Part shown: positions 28,420 to 37,600 of the stretch, piece by piece
Layout: the number at the start of each line of letters is the position of its first letter
Numbering within the stretch: position 1 is the first letter of the stretch
Source of the DNA: Acanthosepion esculentum
Taxonomy: Eukaryota; Mollusca; Cephalopoda; Sepiida; Sepiidae
DNA: 64,000 bases
NCBI GenBank assembly: GCA_964036315.1
Contig: OZ038496.1
Span: forward strand, 13,604,622-13,668,621
Direction of reading: 5' to 3'
Made by a program: the position numbers and the translations under genes
The notes under the pieces: generated by a model
The model's database searches: none
Told to the model about the DNA's origin: nothing
What the model saw: only the letters and a program-made list of their open reading frames with translations

Positions 28420-30586
28420 GGATTAATACAAATAAAATTTGTCACTTAGCTGATTGAGGTTATTATATTCAGTAACTCAACTGTGAAGTTTCATAGATGA
28501 ACTGTTCAGTAATCTCTCTAGTCATCAGGAGGTTTCAGAAATTTATGAGGCGGTATCTGAATGTTTGCAGACACTACATATTGTTGTGATTGTAGAGTGT
28601 AATGGAAATAAACATGTAGACATTGCTCACAGGTACCTAACCTCAGTCTGCCAATAGACTTTGTGCCATCGACTTATATCGGAATGGCTATGCAATCTTT
28701 ACAATGGCTGACAAATCCAAGCAGGAGGCTTGAAAGAAACTTTGTGCAAAACTCAGCAAATCTACCACAACGTTTTGTCAGGTGTCAACCATTCTTGAGA
28801 TCAGACACAGGATTTTGATTGGACCACATGTTTCAAGGACAGTTGAATATCAGTTCAAGATGATGGGGTTTAATAGCAATCACCAGCAAGATGCATTGTG
28901 GTAATAGTTTACTTTGATTTTTTTTTTTTTAAGTATGAGTTTAGGAATTTTCCAGTATTTTGATTTTAATCATTTCACCCCAAGCAAGACAATAAAGCTA
29001 CCAACATGCAAGGGTTTACAGTGTGAGACAATATGAGAAAAAAAAAAAAAAAACACTATTGTGAAGTCACAATCCTGTGCTGTACCTCTGAGGCAGACAA
29101 CAAATTGCTGGATTGATTCACCTGGTCCTTGAGAAATTGAGGCAAAAGACAATCTATGAACCATGGGATTCAATTTTTGTTTAACTAATGCCTCCAACAT
29201 GTTCAGGAGTCTATTTGGTTTTTCGGAGAAAAATTTGGGGTATGTATTTATAATTGATGTTTGGACAGTCTCATCAGCACAGTTGTATAACTGGATGTTG
29301 GTCTGTGGTGGGGACATGTTTGTAATTTGTACAAATACTTCCCAGTCAATTCTGAACTTTCGGAATTGCTGTGACATCATCTCTGAATGGAGCTGGGGGA
29401 GTTTGACTGCAGGGGCCTTCGTGTAGCAGTCTGATGTCAAAGGCTGCTCCTTTGTTAGTTTCAGGATAGCTAGGGCATGTCCCATGGTTGTGACACCTAG
29501 TTCCTTAAGGATTTCCTGGTCTATCATAGAGAGGCTATCCTTCGTAATGCTTTCTTTCACAAAAAATTCAGCATAAGTCCTGGCAGAGTCAGCAGGAATG
29601 CCAATCTTTATAAGTAGCTCTTGCCAATCATTGGATCCTGTTCGAAGTGCCATGTAGAATGTTGGTTAGCTTTGTGGTTACACTAGCCTACTTGTGCGTC
29701 TGACCACTGGCAAGCTAACCAATATTCTGCAACTATTAAAGAGAGAGAACAATGAATGAATAGGAATTAAGAAAAGAGAAGGTAACAATTGACATTGCAT
29801 TTAAATTTTGGAAGATCAACGTTAACTGGGAAAGAAGTAGCTGAAAGAGAGTTCTACTAGCAAGATTGCCCTAGAGAGGGCAGGGAAACACTGGGCAGGT
29901 AATACCATAGCAGGGAAACATTTGTCAAGGATATCTGTCGTAACAATGGAGAAACACTGGTTGCATATTGCGCTCAAGATGGTGGGTAAACACTGGTCAG
30001 GGTTTGTATTAGTCAGCAGGTAAATATCAGTTGTGTTCTTTAGTAGTATTTGCAACCATCCCTCCATGCGGTGGGTCCTTTTGGGTAGCGTCTTACCATT
30101 CTGTAGGTGATGCAGTTGGTGTATTCAAAGTCTGATCAAGAGGGTAAGGATAACTGGAACTTTTCCAATGAATCTTTGAGACATTTATTTATTTCAGTTC
30201 ACATTTATTTATTTCAGTTCACATTTCTGAGAAATTTCTAAACAATAACTTCTGATACCATTTCACCAAATGGAAAAAAAGAAATATCCAACTTACCTCG
30301 TAATTATTGACAATCCCCATTCTTTTCAAAGCCATCAAACGGCTGGTGAGAAAAAGAATAATCTCATGAAAATGAATGGAATATAATCAACTGTTAATTA
30401 AAAACATGAGAAATGTAACTGCAATAACCACCAAGTAAAATCAATTGAAAAGTGGTTGTTAGTTCTATAATTTAACTACCATGATAGCGTCCCTGGGGCA
30501 AGGGATCTTTCTAGGTAGTGCTCCATCTTCCCACCAAGTAACAGGAGACAAGTAAGGGAGATTCTCTGAATTGACTCTCTCTTATA

Positions 30587-30631
<45 letters not shown>

Positions 30632-31603
30632 TATTTTTAAAAAAATATGATTCCTTCGCTACATAAGAGTTCTCATGTTTCAAAAACAAGAGCCGAAACC
30701 CTTAATATAATTATTAAAATTAAATTGAATTAAGGTATCAAGCCCTGTTTCATCCTCAAGCGAAAATTTAGGAATCCTAATTAGCGAAGGAATCATATTT
30801 TTTAAAAAATAAGTATAATTTAAGCTTTACTTCTGTATGGAGCACTGTTTTTAAAAAATAAAAACAAAAATACTAAAGAACTCCGGTTTATTTACCTAAC
30901 GTGTTCTTTCCTATTTTTCTACATACCTGCATATATATATATATATAAAAAATACAGGTAAAAAATCTGTGGGTAAGGAATCCAAGTAGATCCTATTAAT
31001 ATAAAAATATTAAAACTGATCCACAAAAAAGAGCTCAATTTTTATTATAGAGCATGTAAGTGAATTACAGTTAATGAGATCCAAACAATTTACCTCATAC
31101 AGATGATCATTTCGTCCATGGGAATGTAGTTTTTTCCTGAAGTTATCAATGCAAATACATTTACTAAAGAATGAATTAGAATTTTAGTAAATGTATTTGC
31201 ATTGATAAGTCCAGGGAAAAACTACTTTCCCATGGACAAAATAATCATCCGTATGAGGTAAATTGTTTGGCTCTCATTAATTGTAATTCACACGTGTGTG
31301 TGTGTGTGTGTGTGTGTGCACACGTATGTCCACACAAATTTACATATACATAAGAGATTAATGGTTATTAACAAAACCAAGTTTAAATTCTCAGTACTAA
31401 GGATCTTGAGAAAGGCATGAGTTCACATGACCCAAATCAATTGAAAAGTTGTTGTTGGTCCTATAATTTAGGTACCATGATATCCCTGTGGCAAGGGAAT
31501 TTTCTAGGCAGTACCCATCTCCTCTCCAAGTAACACGAGACAGATTCTACTGGGTTATCTCTATAGCAGTGGAGAATATCTTAATTGACTATATAAATAA
31601 ATA

Positions 31604-31634
<31 letters not shown>

Positions 31635-34600
31635 TTATTACTTCATGCCTTATTATAGTGGATACTTGTGTTTGAAATAGATGACCCATCTATTGCCTCT
31701 ATTGGCCTGTGCATTCAAGATCTTAAAGAAAATGTGCTCTCTGGCAAGGATTGAACCTGCATCCCGCTTTGTAGGACAAAAAAGCACAGTTTGATCGGCA
31801 TAGTTTACGTCTCGGCTACAGAGACAGTTATAATTCAGCAGGGCTAGAGCATACCACCTCATTTAGATATTTTTCTCAAAAGCCCATAACGGCTCAGTTT
31901 TGTATCTGAAATGTAAACAAGGCAATTTCAAATAAAAATGAGACATCTATTTCAAATACAAGTATCCACTATTTGAAGTCATAAAAACGTTGGATTAAAA
32001 ATAAGTCTATTAATTCTTTAGAAATATATATACAAAGGCTGATCAAAAAGTATTGGGACTTGTGCTATAAAAACAAAACTATAGCACATAACAATTTAGT
32101 ATTTAATCTCCTTCGAAGTAGTCCCCTTCTGAAACCACACACTTTATCCAGCATCATTTCCATTGATGAAAGCATTCATGGAATTCCTTTTGGGGATAGT
32201 GAGCAGCTGCCTCATCACATTCACATGGATTTCCTCAACGTCTTGAAAAAGAAAAAATCTCAAGAGGGTGAGATCTGGAGAATATGGTGGTTGCCAGACC
32301 TGGGGAATGTTTTGCTTGGCCAAAAACCACTGCACAAGCTGTGCTGAATAGGCAGGTGCATTGTCATGGTGGATTTGTCATTCACAGGATGTATGCAATT
32401 CTGTCATTTTCTGACAAACAGCGTCCTACACACGCCATGGTAGTACTCCATGTTTACTGTCTGACTTGGTGGAGCATACTCAAGATGAACGAATTTCTTG
32501 TAGTCAAAGAGAACTGTCTCTTCACATTGCTCCAACTTATTCGTGCTTTATTCAGTCTCAGAGAGGTTGGAGTCTTCCACTAAAAAGACTCGGCCGTGGT
32601 TTCAGTGTTATAGCCATAGACCGATGATTATTTGGTAGCAGCAGTAGAGAAAAATTCTTGACATGAAAGGGAGAAATAGATTCATGCCTTTCTCAAGATC
32701 ATTAGTGCAATATAAATTCATTCATCCACAGTCAGAAATTAACCTTTAATATTGATAAAGAAAGGTTGGGAAACTAATGTAAGAAAAAGAATGAAAAAGG
32801 TCAAAGGTTAGTTAACTTCTCCAAGAGACACAAAATAGTACTTATAAATTTCCTTTTTTCATAACCAAAGGGGGCCATAAAAGGACCTAAAATTAATATC
32901 AGATTCTTTATTTTAATTTTTATTATAAAATTTCGCAGTTGGCATTAATGGGGTAAACCTATTATCTACTCGTTACTTATATAATATTTTGTATTAATTG
33001 TATTGCGTCCGAAAGAATGATTCTGAAGAAATACGCTTTTAGGATTAAAGCAAGATTGCAAGAATAGTCACCAGTGTTTTCAGATGGACAGAAATAAAAT
33101 AAATTAATTTAAAATTTAATTAGGATTGGTAAAATGTACACTATTTACATTGTTCACACTATCGTCCTCATCTTTGTTACCATATTTATCACAACGTTTC
33201 GGCCGTTGTACGCTCCGGCCATCTTCAGGCGGTTGGAAAGTTGAACTGAACCCTTTATTTCGCTCGCTGGAGTAGACTGTTCTAGTTCCACGTGCCATGT
33301 CTAATGGGTGTCAGTTATCAGTTATCTCCTGTTAATTCCCCTCTCCAAGTTCTCCACCACCATAACCAGGTATTGAACTCACATTCTTTCGGTCCTGTCA
33401 CTGGATCTAACTAATGCCTTTATCCACTGTGTCATGTGTCCATCCACCTGAAGAAGACTGGAGCGTACAACAACCAAAATGTTGTGATAAATATGGCAGC
33501 AAAAATGAGGATGATAGTCTGAACAATGTAAATAGTGTGGATTGGTAAAAGCTAATTTTAAAATAGAAATTTAGAATGAAATAAATTCATTTACTTTATT
33601 TCTGTGCTTCAGTTGGGGGGAAAAACAATTTGAACTGCGCTGGAAATTTTAGCAAAAATACAAAATCATTGTCTGAATTCCTGGAATGATGAGTTCATAT
33701 TTACATGATTTGCACATGGACTAGTGTCTTCATTTGTGTTGTTGTTTTTGTCATTACAGTTTTGGCTGGAGGGCACAATGGTGAAAACATTTTTGATAAT
33801 GACCACAAAAATGAAGACAATAGTCTCTGTGCAAATAATAGAGAACCACCCTCATTCCCTCCATATTCCATCGGTGAGAAGTAAGTTCCACTCGAACAGC
33901 TTCTTCCTGCAAACCACTGCTCCATGGAAATGGCACCCAAGAGGAGGTTTACCTGATCACTACAATCTTAACCTGTTCAAGTCTAGGTTAACTGTTATGC
34001 TCCCTAGATGTCCACATAAACTATGCCTCCTACACTGTCACCCTCTATCTTGAGTGGCTCCCGGGCTTCATACGAGGTGAACTTCAGTGTTAAAAAAAAA
34101 AAAGAAAAGAAAAGTACCCGTGTCACCACTTTCCACTTGGAACAATTCTTTCAGACAAGCACCCCTAAGAGTCTTTAACTAGTCTTCAGAAGAAAATGAT
34201 AATTGGGAACGGAAAATGTTTATAATGTTGTCTCCAGAAGCTTATTTAGAATAACGATCAGATCTTCATGAAGCTGAAGGATGTGCAGGTAGTGTAATGG
34301 ATATCAGCATGGAAAGTGGAACTGGCAATCCGAGTTCAAATTCCAGCCTTCTTTGTTGCATTCACTTTTGCACTAATTTCATTGAGAAAGGCATGAATCC
34401 ATCTTTTCTCTGCCAAACAACTTGGGAGGTTAATTTTCTAACCAAGTTCAATAGCCAGCAACTTTTACACATATTTATTCAACATGGACTTGTCTAGTAC
34501 AAGGGGCCCTCTACTCATGACGAACAATTGCACTCTCAATGTGGCTCTTTGCTTTGAATGTCTGTTGCCACTCAAGCACTCCTCATAACTCAACTGGAAC

Positions 34601-37600
34601 TCATATATATCTATATGATCTATCACTGAAGATGCTGGAAAAATGGTCAGCTCATTCTACCAGAAAGTACTTCACTTCTGCTTTACAAGAGTCATATTAA
34701 GACTAAAAGTGAAGTATTGTTGTCATATCTGTGATGGACCTTGCTTTCCAGCTTTGATGATGTTCAAATTTCAGAAATTTGAAATGGATTTTTTAAAATC
34801 TGACTTTATTTACTGAGTGATTAATTTTGTCACAATATTCAATGCCCAGCAACTTTTTTATATATTTATTGAACTTGGGCCTGTGTCGTACAAGTGGTCT
34901 TTTACTTATGATGAATGGTTGAACTCTCAACAAGGCACAATGCTTTAAATGTCTATTGGGACTGAAGTTCTCCCCAGACCTCAAGTGAAACTGAGCTGTA
35001 TGATCCATTGGTCAGTTCCTTGTACCACTCCAGAAAGTATCGACTTCTGCCATGCTTTGTTTTTAGAAGAGTCGGACCAAAAATGGAGTATTGTTGCCAT
35101 ATCTGGGCTAGAGCTGCCCAATGCTCTCTTTCTAATTCAAAATCATTTATGCGGTCTTCTGACGTATAACAATTTCCACTCAACAGTCCCTTTCCCACAG
35201 ATGCAAAATCACGCACTTATCGTTACTTCCCTGGCAAACATTCATACAAGCTCCATTCTTTAGTGCCATTCAGTGCACACCTTTACAGCCATGACCCACA
35301 AGGTTGAATCATCTTTCCTTCTTTCCCTAGCTATTTCTTTTGTAAGATGGACAAACTTCTCCCAAATGAACCTGCACTTTTTAGAACATATTCTTGCACG
35401 GAAGCTTCCCCAAACACTGAAATCTTAACTTCTTCTGGGGTCAACCATTATTTATCCTCATAATTTTCACTTTACATCACACATTTCATTCAGAAACCCT
35501 CTACCTTGAGTGCCTTTCAGGCCTTGTATTGAGTGAACATTAGTATAGAAAAAAACAAAACAAAAAACAGCAGAGCACTGAAGAGGGAATTCACTTACAG
35601 TGGACTACAAAGCTAACTTGTTAATCCCTCCTGTTCTACAGCAAGTATCCACAAAGCTTTGTTTAATCCAGTACAGAGATATGAATGCAGAATGAGAACA
35701 CAATGGATTGTAAGACGAGCTTAGCTTGCTATGGTAACTTGGCCGAGCAGGTATTTACAATAGTGAAAACTCTTTCATAGCCTTAGGTTAAAGCATTGGC
35801 AAATTGATTGGTTGATGCTGTGCAGTCCTGAAAATCATGAAACAATCCGTGATTTAAATGGATTGAAAGAAGAGGTGGAAAAGAAGTAGAAGAACAGAAA
35901 AAATAACCTTAGTCTTGAAGCTCTTATCAACTGAAAATACGGATTTGTTTTCATCTCACTTCTCAGTACTGAGCCAACCGTATTATTATTATTATTGCGA
36001 CTGTGGCTTCTTAATAGACATTTTTTTAAGATTCCATGTTTTAGATATATGGCTCATTTGGAAGGACGAGTAACAACATCCTAGTTACAAAACAATGAAA
36101 ACATTTGTTTTTCAAGTAGTTAACGCAACTCATTCCTGAAAATTCTATTGAGAAGGAACAATTTGATTTGATTTTTTTTTTATTATAAACCCTTTTGTAT
36201 GTTATTTAAAGCCAAAATATATTTCAGATTGTAGAAAGTTAATTACAATACTCGTTCATTCCAAGCAGTCCCACATCTAAGTGAGCAGGATTTTATTTGA
36301 TTTTGTTTTTTGTGGGTTATCAACCCTTTTGTGCATTATTTAAAGCCAAAACATATTTTGGATTGTTGGAAGTCAATAACAGTAGCCATTGGTACCATGC
36401 AGTCCGCTATCTAAGTGATCAGGATTTCATCTGATTTTTTATGAATTATCAACCCTTTTATGTGTTATTTAAAGCAAAAACATATTTTGGATTGTAGAAA
36501 GTCAATTACAGTACCCGTTGGTACGAAGCAGATCCCCATCTAAGTGATCAAGAGCAAAGAAGGAAAGAAGTAGATAGATTCAACAAAAGGGAGTAAAAGT
36601 TCTTTTTGTTTTACATCTCCTTGTCTGGGTCTTTCTCGTTGTAGACAAGGACATTTAAAAGTGGAAATCCCTTCTGTAACCAAAAACATCCATGCGAAAG
36701 CAGTGTTTTCCCTAGATGAATCAAGTTAGAATCATTTTCTGTGTCACATGATTGCTTGCTTCTGAGCCATCTGTATGATTCATTTTGTCTATGGCTTTAT
36801 AATAGCAATTTTTTTTTTGTGATTTTTCTTTTTTTTTTTAGACAGATGGCTCCTTTGTAAGGACGAGTAATATTATCCTAGTTAGAAAACTGAAAACTTT
36901 TTTGTAACCTTAGACTGACCAATTGTTTAACATGTGGATGCTGCAAATCATAAAAATCAACCATGATTTATATAGACTAAAAAAAAAATAATGAGAGAGA
37001 GAAGCTAAGTTTATGAAAAGGCCATCATAGAAGGTTACCCAATGAGGCTCAAACTCCCTATGGCATGCAAGATTTGAACAAATAATGACAGTTGCACTTT
37101 TCTTTTAATACTAAAGTTCATCCAATACAAGACTAAATGATTGATTTGTTCTTTTTTTTTACAGCTTATCAACTCTTTGTGGGTTATTTAAAGCCAAACC
37201 AAAATATATTTTAGATTGTAGAACGTTGCTCCTAGTACCATGTATTCCCAGGCGATCATTCCAAAACAAGGCTCGAAAGTCACTCAAGGTAGAGAGTTAC
37301 TATTAAAATGTTTATGATGAATGAGGTATCTGATATGTTTAGGACTAGTTTCTTATTGAATGTCCAGTCTACTATATAAAATGGTGTCACCCCAAGATGT
37401 AATTGTAATGGTTAGCAAGCCTGTCTTATGGATTATTAGGAGTGTAGTGAGTGTCGATCCTCGTTGGGTACTCAGCACTTGTGGTCTATTTGTGGCTGTT
37501 TAGCAAATATAAAAATAGAGCATCATTTTTACAAAAGTAACCAAGTGACAAAAAATGCAGAATAATTTGAAAGAAAGAATAAGCTTTTCCTGTTGTTATT

